DNA from: Ruegeria spongiae
GTDB taxonomy: Bacteria > Pseudomonadota > Alphaproteobacteria > Rhodobacterales > Rhodobacteraceae
NCBI RefSeq assembly: GCF_023502395.1
Contig: NZ_JAMFMB010000015.1
Coordinates: 1 to 64,000 of the forward strand
DNA: 64,000 nt
Reading direction: 5' to 3'
Below, one piece after another: positions 25,989 to 34,524 of this stretch (the first letter of the stretch is position 1; each line of letters begins with the position of its first letter). Position numbers and translations under genes: made by a program. A model generated the notes under the pieces. The model saw only the letters and a program-made list of their open reading frames with translations, made no database searches and had not been told where the DNA came from.

Positions 25989-28439
25989 TTATCCCTCGAT
26001 CCGGGTCAGATCGGCCACGCTGGAGCAGATGCTGCGGATCTGGCTCAGCAGGTTGAGCCGGTTGCGGCGCAGCACCTCATTGTCGGTATTGACCTGCACC
26101 TCCTCGAAAAACGCATCAATCGGCCCGCGCAATTCGGCCATGGCCGCCATCGCCGCCGGGAAATCCTCGGCCTTGAGCGCGGGGGTGATTTTGGCCTGCC
26201 CGGCCTCCAATGCGGCAAACAGCGCCTTTTCGCTGTCACTCTCGGCGAATTTGAGGTCCGCGCCATAGGAGTATTCAACCCCATCCTTCTCCTCGGCCTG
26301 GGTGAGGATGTTGTTGGCGCGTTTGAAGCCCTGCACGAGGTTTTCGCCGTCTTCGGTGGCAATCACCGCATTCAGCGCCCGGGCGCGCTTGACCAGCAGG
26401 GTCAGATCGTCATTGCCCTCCATCGCGATACAGGCGTCGATGATGTCGTGGCGAATGCCCTCATCGCGGAGGAAGACTTTCAGGCGGTCATGGATGAAGG
26501 AGAGGAGGTCAACAGCGAGCGATTTGTAGTAAGAACTAACCTTCTCGACGGATTTTGATCTATTCTCGATTTCTTCCTGACTGGTTTCGTTTTCAAGGGG
26601 AGAAGTCTTTTCATATTGATGAACCAGCCACAGATCGGAAATTTGATCAAAGTGGTCGTTCGATCTAGCTTCGAAAGCGTCCGCTAGTTTCTTGCGTTCG
26701 TCGCCAGAAATCTTGTCATTCGACGCTGATTTGATGGCAGCTATCAATTCCATAAGGTACGGGCGAACGTCATCCCCTCTATTTGCAGAGTAGCTTAGGA
26801 GGAATGTATCGCTTAGCAATCCAGCCGCTACACCCTCCTGAAACTCGAAGTCACCAAACCCAGAAATTGCGCTAAAATAGGCATTCCAACGAGAGTAATC
26901 GTGATTATCAAATAGCGAGAAGATGCTTTCGTACACTATATCGCCGAGTTTGACCTTCAATTCGCTTTCCAAAGTCAACCGAATGACCCCAAGTGCAGAC
27001 CTCCGCAACGCAAACGGGTCTTTCGAGCCAGTCGGTTTCTCCTCAATCGCCCAGAACCCGGTCAGCGTGTCGAGCTTATCGGCCAGTGCAACGGTCACCG
27101 AAAGCGGTGCGGTGGGGACATCGTCGGAGGGGCCGAGGGGCGAGTAATGCTCTTGCGCCACGGCAGCGACGGCGGCGTCTTCGCCTGCCTCTTCGATGTA
27201 ATACCGCCCCATAAGCCCCTGTAGTTCCGGGAATTCATAGACCATTTCGGAACTCAGATCGGCCTTGGCCAGACGCGCGGCCTTTTCGGCTTGTTTCGGC
27301 TCAGCACCGGTAACAGACGCCAATTCGCCAGCCAGTGCGGCAATGCGGTCGATGCGCTCGGCCTGGGTGCCCAGCTTGTTGTGGAAGGTCACGTTTTCAA
27401 GCGCGCGGGTCCATTGCGCCATGTCCGACTTGGCGACGCGCAGGTCATTCTCCCAGAAGAACTTGGCATCGGCCAGCCGCGCCGAAAGCACCTTTTGATT
27501 GCCCGCCAGAATGGTCGCGCCATTGTCGGCGGTCTCGCGGTTGGCGACGGTGATGAACCGCTCAATCCGGCCCGTCTTGGGGTTCTTCACCGAAAAGAAT
27601 TTCTGGTGTTCCTTCATCGAGGTCTGCAGCACCTCGGGCGGCAGGTCGAGGAACTCATCGTCGATCTGCCCCATCAGCACCACCGGCCATTCCACCAGCC
27701 CGGCAACCTCGGCCAAAAGGCCCTTGTCCTCGACCACCTCAAGCCCCGCGGCGAAGGCCATGTTCTGGGCATCGGCCCAGATGTGATCGGCGCGCTCAGA
27801 GGGCGACAGCACCACATACGCGCGCTTGAGCTGTGTCTCGTAATCCTCGAAAGAGGTGACAGAAATTGTGCCCGACGCCATGAAGCGGTGACCTTCGGTC
27901 TTGTCGCCCGCCACGATGCCGTCCACCTCCAGCGGCACCACCTGCGCGCCGGCCTCATCGCTGAGAATGCACAGGATCGAGTGCAGGGGCCGCACCCAGC
28001 GCAAGGACCCGCTGCCCCAGCGCATCGACTTGGGCCAGGGGAAGTTGCGGATCGTCGCCTCAAGTACCTCGGCAATGATCTCCGCCGCCGGGCGGCCCGG
28101 CTTTTCGATGCTGGCGAAATAGACCGCGCCCTTGGGGGTATCGCGTTCTTCGAGTTGGTCGCGGGTCAGGCCCGCACCGCGCAGGAAGCCCTCGATCGCC
28201 TTGTCGGGCGCGCCCACTTTCGGACCTTTGCGTTCCTCGCGAATGGTCGGGCTTTCCGCCAGCAGGCCTTGAACTGTCAGCGTCAACCGGCGCGGTGTGG
28301 TCAGCGCCGCCGCCCCGGCATAGGTCAGCCCCGCCTCGACCAGACCATCGGTGATGCGCTTTTTGAGATCCTCACCGGCGCGGGTCTGCATGCGCGCGGG
28401 GATTTCCTCGGAAAACAGTTCGATCAGCAGGTCGGGCAT
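25989..28439 (-). CDS. glyS: Glycyl-tRNA synthetase beta subunit with a large internal insertion
   Basis: The beta subunit binds tRNA-Gly in the tetrameric glycyl-tRNA synthetase. MPDLLIELFSEEIPARM at the start, the KEHQKFF stretch, KPTGSKDPFALRRSALGVIRL and the C-terminal DALR-type anticodon domain are typical. At 816 residues it is about 125 longer than E. coli GlyS. The excess lies between residue ~490 and ~640, just before DLLSFIHDRLKVFLRDEG, and coincides with DNA of about 44% GC in an otherwise GC-rich gene. The frame is intact. It lies 7 bases after gltS; glyQ is 2.5 kb upstream. Confidence 0.95.
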   Translation of the reverse strand: MPDLLIELFSEEIPARMQTRAGEDLKKRITDGLVEAGLTYAGAAALTTPRRLTLTVQGLLAESPTIREERKGPKVGAPDKAIEGFLRGAGLTRDQLEERDTPKGAVYFASIEKPGRPAAEIIAEVLEATIRNFPWPKSMRWGSGSLRWVRPLHSILCILSDEAGAQVVPLEVDGIVAGDKTEGHRFMASGTISVTSFEDYETQLKRAYVVLSPSERADHIWADAQNMAFAAGLEVVEDKGLLAEVAGLVEWPVVLMGQIDDEFLDLPPEVLQTSMKEHQKFFSVKNPKTGRIERFITVANRETADNGATILAGNQKVLSARLADAKFFWENDLRVAKSDMAQWTRALENVTFHNKLGTQAERIDRIAALAGELASVTGAEPKQAEKAARLAKADLSSEMVYEFPELQGLMGRYYIEEAGEDAAVAAVAQEHYSPLGPSDDVPTAPLSVTVALADKLDTLTGFWAIEEKPTGSKDPFALRRSALGVIRLTLESELKVKLGDIVYESIFSLFDNHDYSRWNAYFSAISGFGDFEFQEGVAAGLLSDTFLLSYSANRGDDVRPYLMELIAAIKSASNDKISGDERKKLADAFEARSNDHFDQISDLWLVHQYEKTSPLENETSQEEIENRSKSVEKVSSYYKSLAVDLLSFIHDRLKVFLRDEGIRHDIIDACIAMEGNDDLTLLVKRARALNAVIATEDGENLVQGFKRANNILTQAEEKDGVEYSYGADLKFAESDSEKALFAALEAGQAKITPALKAEDFPAAMAAMAELRGPIDAFFEEVQVNTDNEVLRRNRLNLLSQIRSICSSVADLTRIEG

Positions 28440-28446
28440 GGTGTCC

Positions 28447-29649
28447 TCAGAAATTCACGATCATCTGGATGACGATGGCGTTGGCGATGTCCACAAAGAA
28501 CGCGGATACAAGGGGGAGTACGATAAAGGCAATAGGCGACGGGCCATATCGCTTGGTGACGGCGGTCATGTTGGCGATGGCGGTGGGGGTGGCACCCAGC
28601 GCGAAGCCTCCGAACCCGGCGGCCAGCACCGCCCCGCGATAGCCCGAGCCCATCACCGGGAACAGCACATAGATCACAAAGAGCACGGTAAAGAGCGTCT
28701 GAGCGGTCAGCACCACCAGAATGGTCATGCCCAACTCGGCAATGGTCCAGAGCTGCAGGCTCATCAGCGACATCGCCAGAAAAGCACCAAGTGCAAATTC
28801 CGAGGCCAGCGCCAGTGCCGGTGTTCGACTGACCGGGACGGCGTCGGGGGCCAGCCAGCTGCGCAGGTTGGCGATCAGGATGGCGACGATCAGGCAGGGC
28901 ACGAAGAGCGGCAGTTTCAGGCCCGCCTCGGCGATCAGGATATTCGCGCCATAGCCGAAGATGATCGCCAGATGCAGGTAGAGGATCACCCGCATGAAGC
29001 CAATCGGCGTGATCGCGGCATCTTCTTTCTCTTCGGCCGGGATACCGACGGTAAGCTCTTCGTCGGGGCGGTCGGGGGTCAGGTTGTTGCGCTCGACCAG
29101 GAATTTCGCCACCGGACCGCCCACTAATGCGGCCAGCACAAGGCCCAGCGTCGCCACCGCGACGCCCAGTTCGGTCGCGCCCTCAAGCCCGGTTACTGCG
29201 CCCACATCGGGCGCCCAGGCAATCGCCGTTCCGTGCCCGCCGATCAGCGCGGCGGAACCAAACAGCACGCCCGATTGCGCCGGATAACCAAAGGCCACCG
29301 CCCCAAGCGCGCCGATCAGGTTTTGCGCAAGGATGGTCAGGACCGTCAGGACAAGCAGCAGGATCAGGGGTTTGCCACCCTTGATCAGGTCGGAGAACCG
29401 GGCGTTCAACCCGATGGCGGCGAAGAACAGCACCAGCAGATAGTCGCGGGTCTCCATCTCGAAGGTGAATTCGATCCCGGCGATCAGATAGATCGCCAAC
29501 GAGAGGCTTGCCGCCACCAGCCCGCCGCTGACCGCTTCGGGAATGTTGAAGCGGCGCAGGAAGTCGATGCGGGCATTCAATTCGACCCCCAGCAGGAACA
29601 CCGCCAGCCCAAGCGTCGCAGAAATCATGTCAGGGACAAACAGGGTCAT
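28447..29649 (-). CDS. gltS: Sodium/glutamate symporter
   Basis: 400 residues, about ten to twelve membrane helices, ESS/GltS family. Two inverted halves carry the re-entrant Gly-rich loops: ALIGGHGTAIAWAP in the first half and GFGGFALGATPTAIANMTA in the second. It takes up glutamate with Na+. The ATG overlaps the stop of the DUF6446 gene (ATGA), and glyS follows 7 bases later, so it is embedded in the glycyl-tRNA synthetase operon, an unusual place for a transporter. Confidence 0.93.
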   Translation of the reverse strand: MTLFVPDMISATLGLAVFLLGVELNARIDFLRRFNIPEAVSGGLVAASLSLAIYLIAGIEFTFEMETRDYLLVLFFAAIGLNARFSDLIKGGKPLILLLVLTVLTILAQNLIGALGAVAFGYPAQSGVLFGSAALIGGHGTAIAWAPDVGAVTGLEGATELGVAVATLGLVLAALVGGPVAKFLVERNNLTPDRPDEELTVGIPAEEKEDAAITPIGFMRVILYLHLAIIFGYGANILIAEAGLKLPLFVPCLIVAILIANLRSWLAPDAVPVSRTPALALASEFALGAFLAMSLMSLQLWTIAELGMTILVVLTAQTLFTVLFVIYVLFPVMGSGYRGAVLAAGFGGFALGATPTAIANMTAVTKRYGPSPIAFIVLPLVSAFFVDIANAIVIQMIVNF

Positions 29650-30176
29650 TTCGCTGCCTCCGGCCGCGGTGGGCAGGCCTCGCCCACGACGGTCCCGTCA
29701 TAGGATTTGCGCCCGCAATCATTGAGAGCGTGCCAGACATAGCCTTTGCCATCCTTGGTCACGGCGACGATCCGGTCCACGCCGTAGTGGATGTTCTTGG
29801 CCCCGAGGTAGGCCCGCGCCGCGCCGCTCGACAGTGCCTCGGCCAGTGCCTGCTCGTCAAAGCAATCGAACCAACCCGGCGTTGTCAGCGGCTCGGCCCC
29901 TTCGGCGGCACGAAAGGCGGCGCTCAGTTCATCAAGGCTCTGGTCGGTTTCAAAGCAGGCCCGGTAGCGGATCGGGGAACTGTCGGCGTCGATTGCCCGA
30001 AACCCGCTATAAGAGATGGCTTGAGGCGTCTCGCCCGCAATCGGCAGCAGGGCAACATCACGCCCCGGTTGCGGCTCAACATCGTAGTAGAAGCCATAAA
30101 TCTGCATGTAATACATCAGCCCACCGGCGGCGGCGGCGCTGACAAGAATGACAATGGCGAGCAGTTTTCCTTTCAT
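29646..30176 (-). CDS. DUF6446-type membrane-anchored protein
   Basis: 176 residues. An N-terminal membrane anchor or uncleaved signal (LLAIVILVSAAAAGGLMYYM) is followed by a periplasmic domain with conserved-looking cysteines (RYRACFETD, WFDCFDEQ, LNDCGRKSY, GEACPPRP). In Rhodobacteraceae a protein of this kind usually sits between glyQ and glyS, and here the position is the same apart from inserted genes. Function unknown. It is coupled to gltS by a 4-base overlap. Confidence 0.75.
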   Translation of the reverse strand: MKGKLLAIVILVSAAAAGGLMYYMQIYGFYYDVEPQPGRDVALLPIAGETPQAISYSGFRAIDADSSPIRYRACFETDQSLDELSAAFRAAEGAEPLTTPGWFDCFDEQALAEALSSGAARAYLGAKNIHYGVDRIVAVTKDGKGYVWHALNDCGRKSYDGTVVGEACPPRPEAAK

Positions 30177-30269
30177 CTCTGGTCTCTTACCTCACGCAAC
30201 CTCTTTCAACGGACCGCGAAATCGGTCAGCATGCCCGCCACAGGCAGCAATCGCGGGCAATGAATTCTC

Positions 30270-30902
30270 ATGGACACTACATTTGTCATTTCGTTGTTCG
30301 GAGCGCTTTTTGCGATCATGAACCCGATCACCAACCTGCCGATCTTCCTGAGCGTCACCGAAGGGGCCAGCACCGCCGACCAGAAGAAGGTCGCGATCAA
30401 GACCGCCACCTACAGCCTGATCATGGGCGGCATCGTGGCGGTGGCGGGCAGCCAGATGATGGACCTGTTCGGCATCAACGTCGACGACTTCCGGGTCGCG
30501 GGCGGGCTGGTGGTGCTGCTGATCGCGCTCAACATGCTCAACGGCAATGAGAGCAGCTCGCACCACGGCACCGACGGAGAAAAGCGGGACTATCCTGCAC
30601 CCGAGACGGTGGCCTTCTACCCGCTGACCTTTCCGATCATTGTCGGCCCCGGCACCGTGGCGACGCTGATCGTCTACGCCAATCAGATCAAGACCCTGCC
30701 ACATGCCCTTGTCTTTGCTGGTATTTTCATCGGCATGGTGCTGTTTGTCGGGCTGGTGTTTTGGAACGCGGCCTCGCTGGCGCGGTATCTGACCGGATCG
30801 GCCCGCGTCATCATGAGCCGCCTGATGGGTATGATCCTGGCCACCATCGCCGTCAGCATGATCGTGGCGGGCCTCAAGGCGCTGCTGCCCGGACTGGCAT
30901 AG
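30270..30902 (+). CDS. MarC-family integral membrane protein
   Basis: 210 residues, six predicted membrane helices. The MarC signatures are FAIMNPITNLPIFLSVTEG in helix 1 and FYPLTFPIIVGPGTVATLIV in the middle. The role of the family is unsettled; the old link to multiple antibiotic resistance was not upheld. It lies on the opposite strand between glyQ and the DUF6446 gene, converging with glyQ. Confidence 0.93.
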   Translation: MDTTFVISLFGALFAIMNPITNLPIFLSVTEGASTADQKKVAIKTATYSLIMGGIVAVAGSQMMDLFGINVDDFRVAGGLVVLLIALNMLNGNESSSHHGTDGEKRDYPAPETVAFYPLTFPIIVGPGTVATLIVYANQIKTLPHALVFAGIFIGMVLFVGLVFWNAASLARYLTGSARVIMSRLMGMILATIAVSMIVAGLKALLPGLA

Positions 30903-30916
30903 GGGGCCAACCGGCA

Positions 30917-31846
30917 TCAGCCCACGTGCCCCCCTGCCGTGGTCTGGACGAAGGCATCCGCACATTGCTTGGCCAGCGCCCGCACCCGGCCGATATAGGC
31001 CTGCCGCTCGGTGACCGAAATCACGCCGCGCGCATCCAGCAGGTTGAAGATGTGGCTGGCCTTGATGCACTGATCATAAGCGGGATGCGCCATGATGATC
31101 CGCTTGCCGGTCTTGGGGTCGTCATGTTCCTGCGCCAGGATGGTGGCACATTCCGCCTCGGCCTCTTCGAAATGACGCAGCAGCACCTCGGTATTGGCCA
31201 CGTCGAAATTCCAGCGGGCGTATTCCTCTTCGGTCTGCTTGAAGATGTCGCCATAGCTTAACGGGCTGGGCGATTGCGGGTCGTTGAAGGGCATGTCCAT
31301 CACGTGGTCGATGCCCAGCACATACATGGCCAGACGTTCCAGACCATAGGTCAGCTCGCCCGAGACCGGCGCGCAGTCATAGCCGCCGACCTGCTGGAAA
31401 TAGGTGAACTGGCTGACTTCCATGCCGTCACACCAGACCTCCCAGCCCAGACCCCAGGCGCCCAGCGTGGGGCTTTCCCAGTCATCCTCGACAAAGCGGA
31501 TATCGTGCAGGTCCATGTCGATACCAATGGCCTCAAGCGAGCCCAGATAGAGCGCCTGCAGATCGGGCGGGCTGGGTTTGATCAGCACCTGGAACTGGTA
31601 GTAATGCTGCAACCGGTTCGGGTTTTCGCCGTAACGCCCATCGGTGGGGCGGCGCGAGGGCTGCACATAAGCCGCCGCCCAGGGGTTGGACCCCAGCGCA
31701 CGCAGCGTGGTCGCGGGGTGGAAGGTGCCCGCACCGACCTCCATGTCATAGGGCTGCAGGATGGCGCAGCCCTTTGAGGCCCAATAGGTCTGAAGCCGCA
31801 GGATAATCTCCTGAAACGAGCGCGGTGCGCCGGATGTGTCACTCAT
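30917..31846 (-). CDS. glyQ: Glycyl-tRNA synthetase alpha subunit
   Basis: Catalytic class II core subunit that activates glycine and works with GlyS as a tetramer. The 309 residues include [19 protein letters not shown] and the class II motif region [20 protein letters not shown]. Length is normal. It is not directly next to glyS: marC (opposite strand), the DUF6446 gene and gltS lie between, so the two subunits may be expressed from different promoters here. Confidence 0.98.
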   Translation of the reverse strand: MSDTSGAPRSFQEIILRLQTYWASKGCAILQPYDMEVGAGTFHPATTLRALGSNPWAAAYVQPSRRPTDGRYGENPNRLQHYYQFQVLIKPSPPDLQALYLGSLEAIGIDMDLHDIRFVEDDWESPTLGAWGLGWEVWCDGMEVSQFTYFQQVGGYDCAPVSGELTYGLERLAMYVLGIDHVMDMPFNDPQSPSPLSYGDIFKQTEEEYARWNFDVANTEVLLRHFEEAEAECATILAQEHDDPKTGKRIIMAHPAYDQCIKASHIFNLLDARGVISVTERQAYIGRVRALAKQCADAFVQTTAGGHVG

Positions 31847-32054
31847 GGGCCTGCCTTCATGGACGCGTCGATGGGATCAGAGCTTTCCTATGCAAGCAAT
31901 CAAGGAGGGTCAACGGCCCTTCTGGACGCATGCCCGCCCCGGCTGTCGTCCATAGACCACACACGCTGCGTCGCATCATTGCAGGCATGGTGTTTCCGGT
32001 GGGTTCCCGCGTATGTTGCACGAAACAGACAAGAGTTAAGGCAAGAGTTCCCCC

Positions 32055-33776
32055 ATGATCCGGTTTTTCGTCGCATTCCTCCTTGCGGTCACCTTTGGCC
32101 TGCGCGCCGCCACGGCCCAGCAATCCGGCGCCGAGGGCGTCTGGGTCCAGATCGAGGCCCATTCCGATTTCCCGGTGGCAGAGCAGCGCGCGCAGTTCTT
32201 CTCCGGCAGCCTCGCCGATGTGCAGGGCTTTGCGCTGGGTGGTGGTTGGTACGGGATCATGCTTGGCCCCTACACCCGCGCCGATGCCGAGCAGGTGCTG
32301 CGGGTCTACCGCGCCGAGCGGCAGATCCCCAGCGACAGTTTCCTTACCTTTTCCCGTTCGCTGGGTCGGCAGTTCTGGCCACCCGAGGGCGGTGCAGTTG
32401 CGGTGACCACCCCTGCCCCGACAGCACCTGCGGTGCAAACGCCCGTGGTGATCTCGGATGAAACACCGGCGCAGGCCCGACGCAGCGAGCGACAGCTCAG
32501 CGCTGCGGAACGCCGCGGTTTGCAGACCGCGCTCAAGGCCGAAGGGTTCTACAATTCGACCATCGACGGGGCGTTCGGGCCCGGCACCCGCCGCTCGATG
32601 GCCGACTGGCAGAGCGTCAACGGCTATGAGCCCACCGGCATTCTGACCACCAGCCAGCGCATCGTGCTGATGGACCAGTATAACGCGCCGCTGCTGAGCG
32701 TCGGCATGGCACGCCGCTCGGATGAAAAGGCCGGGATCTCGGTCGATCTGCCCTTGGGCGAGGTTGCTTTCAGCCGCTATGATCCACCATTCGCGCATTA
32801 TGACGCGCAAAGCGATCTGGGCGCGCGGGTCCTGCTGATCAGCCAGCAGGGCGAGCGGGCCGACCTGTTCGGGCTGTATGATGTGATGCAGACGCTGGAG
32901 ATCGTGCCGCTGGACGGACCCCGCCAGCGTCGGAAGGACAGCTTCACCATCGAAGGGCGCGGCAACGGCATCGTGTCTTATACCGAGGCCACCCTGCGCG
33001 ATGGTCAGATCAAGGGCTTCTCGCTGATCTGGCCCGAGGGCGACGAGGGTCGCAGGGCGCGCGTGCTGCAGGCCATCAAGACCAGTTTTGCGCGCACCGA
33101 TGGCGCGCTTGATCCGGCCGAAGGGGCAGATGCGGCGCAAAGCGTTGATCTGGTCTCGGGGCTTGAGATTCGCAAACCGCGCCTCTCGCGGTCGGGGTTT
33201 TATGTGGACCGGTCCGGCGCGGTGCTGACCGTGGCCGAGGCGGTGCAGAACTGCACACGGATCACGCTGGACAACACCTATCGCGCCGATCTCGTCAGCC
33301 AGGACGAGGGGCTTGGCGTCGCCATCCTGCGTCCGATCCAGCCACTGGCCCCGATGGCGGTGGCCGAACTGCACCCGAGCGAGCCCAAGCTGCAATCGCC
33401 GGTCACGCTTGCGGGGTATTCCTACGAAGGCGTGCTGGGCGCGCCGACGCTGACATTCGGCACTCTGTCCGATGTGGCCGGGCTGCGCGGCGAGGTCGAA
33501 TTGTCGCGCCTGGCCCTGGCCCCGCAGGAAGGCGATGCGGGCGGGCCGGTTTTCGACACCGGTGGCTCTGTTGTGGGCATGTTGCTGCCCGATCCGGCCA
33601 ACGGCCAGCAACTGCCCCGCGATGTGAGCTTTGCCGCAGATGCGCAGGCGTTGCGCAACGTGCTGGAGGCGTCAGGGCTGACGGTGGAGAGCGCCTCGGA
33701 CGCGACAGATATTACGCCGGATGAGCTGAACCGCCGGGCAAATGGCATGACCGTTCTGGTAAGCTGCTGGGACTGA
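32055..33776 (+). CDS. SPOR/peptidoglycan-binding protein with degenerate trypsin-like domain
   Basis: 573 residues with a signal peptide (ends near ATAQ, residue 22). Residues ~28-105 look like a SPOR domain (GVWVQIEAHSDFP...). Residues 148-206 are a peptidoglycan-binding domain (GFYNSTIDGAFGPGTRRSMADWQ region). Residues ~378-540 keep the trypsin/DegP fold pattern (SGFYVDRSGAVLTVAEAV, GLGVAILRPI, GDAGGPVFDTGGSVVGML). In that domain the serine of GDSGGP is alanine, the expected histidine is glutamate and the expected aspartate is glycine. It is therefore probably a periplasmic binding or scaffold protein, not a protease. It stands alone between glyQ (divergent) and the carbonic anhydrase. Confidence 0.82.
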   Translation: MIRFFVAFLLAVTFGLRAATAQQSGAEGVWVQIEAHSDFPVAEQRAQFFSGSLADVQGFALGGGWYGIMLGPYTRADAEQVLRVYRAERQIPSDSFLTFSRSLGRQFWPPEGGAVAVTTPAPTAPAVQTPVVISDETPAQARRSERQLSAAERRGLQTALKAEGFYNSTIDGAFGPGTRRSMADWQSVNGYEPTGILTTSQRIVLMDQYNAPLLSVGMARRSDEKAGISVDLPLGEVAFSRYDPPFAHYDAQSDLGARVLLISQQGERADLFGLYDVMQTLEIVPLDGPRQRRKDSFTIEGRGNGIVSYTEATLRDGQIKGFSLIWPEGDEGRRARVLQAIKTSFARTDGALDPAEGADAAQSVDLVSGLEIRKPRLSRSGFYVDRSGAVLTVAEAVQNCTRITLDNTYRADLVSQDEGLGVAILRPIQPLAPMAVAELHPSEPKLQSPVTLAGYSYEGVLGAPTLTFGTLSDVAGLRGEVELSRLALAPQEGDAGGPVFDTGGSVVGMLLPDPANGQQLPRDVSFAADAQALRNVLEASGLTVESASDATDITPDELNRRANGMTVLVSCWD

Positions 33777-33828
33777 GGAAGGCTGGCGCGCGCCGTCGCG
33801 CCACAAGATGGAAAAGCGCAGGTCTTTG

Positions 33829-34500
33829 ATGTTGAACAGGCGGGGTTTGATCACCGCAAGCATGGCAGCGGCCGCCGCGCCGTTTGTGCGGTCGGTTTCT
33901 GCCAAATCCCCGGCGGTTCCACCGGACGACGCGCTTCGGCGTTTGAGGGATGGCAATGCGCGCTATGTGGCGAATACGCCGGTCAACACCGATCATTCGG
34001 TCGGGCGCAGCGCCCGCGCGCTGGGGCAGCAGCCCTTTGCAGCCATCGTCAGCTGCGCCGATTCCCGCGTAGCGCCGGAACTGATCTTCGATCAGGGGCC
34101 GGGCGAATTGTTCGTGATCCGTGCGGCGGGCAACGTCATTAGCGACTATGGGCTGGCAAGCCTGGAATACGGCACGACGGTGCTTGGCATCTCGACGATC
34201 CTGGTGCTTGGGCACAGTTCATGCGGGGCGGTCGAGGCGACGATCTCGGCCATTCGGGATGAAACCATGCCGGGCGGCCATCTGCCGGGGCTGGTGAAGG
34301 CGATCCGCCCTGCCGTGCAGCAGGCCATGCGCGAAGACCCACCCGACCTGCTGGCCGCCGCGACAGCGCGCAACGCCCAGTTGGGCGCTGAAAAGGCGCA
34401 GCGGGCTGACCCGATCCTGTCGGAGTTGAGCAAGACCGGCGACCTGACTGCACGCGCGGCGGTTTACGACATTGCCACTGGCAAGGTGGAATTCCTTTAG
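33829..34500 (+). CDS. Beta-class carbonic anhydrase, Tat-type export signal
   Basis: 223 residues. The N terminus MLNRRGLITASMAAAAAPF has twin arginines and a hydrophobic stretch, so export by the Tat pathway in folded form is likely. Zinc ligands are in the SCADSRVAPE and GHSSCGAVEA motifs. It interconverts CO2 and bicarbonate, here apparently in the periplasm. ATG at 33829 has an AGG six bases upstream; an ATG at 33808 has none. It follows the pseudoprotease gene by about 50 bases. Confidence 0.9.
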   Translation: MLNRRGLITASMAAAAAPFVRSVSAKSPAVPPDDALRRLRDGNARYVANTPVNTDHSVGRSARALGQQPFAAIVSCADSRVAPELIFDQGPGELFVIRAAGNVISDYGLASLEYGTTVLGISTILVLGHSSCGAVEATISAIRDETMPGGHLPGLVKAIRPAVQQAMREDPPDLLAAATARNAQLGAEKAQRADPILSELSKTGDLTARAAVYDIATGKVEFL

Positions 34501-34524
34501 GGCCACCTGCCCTGTGGTGCCCCG

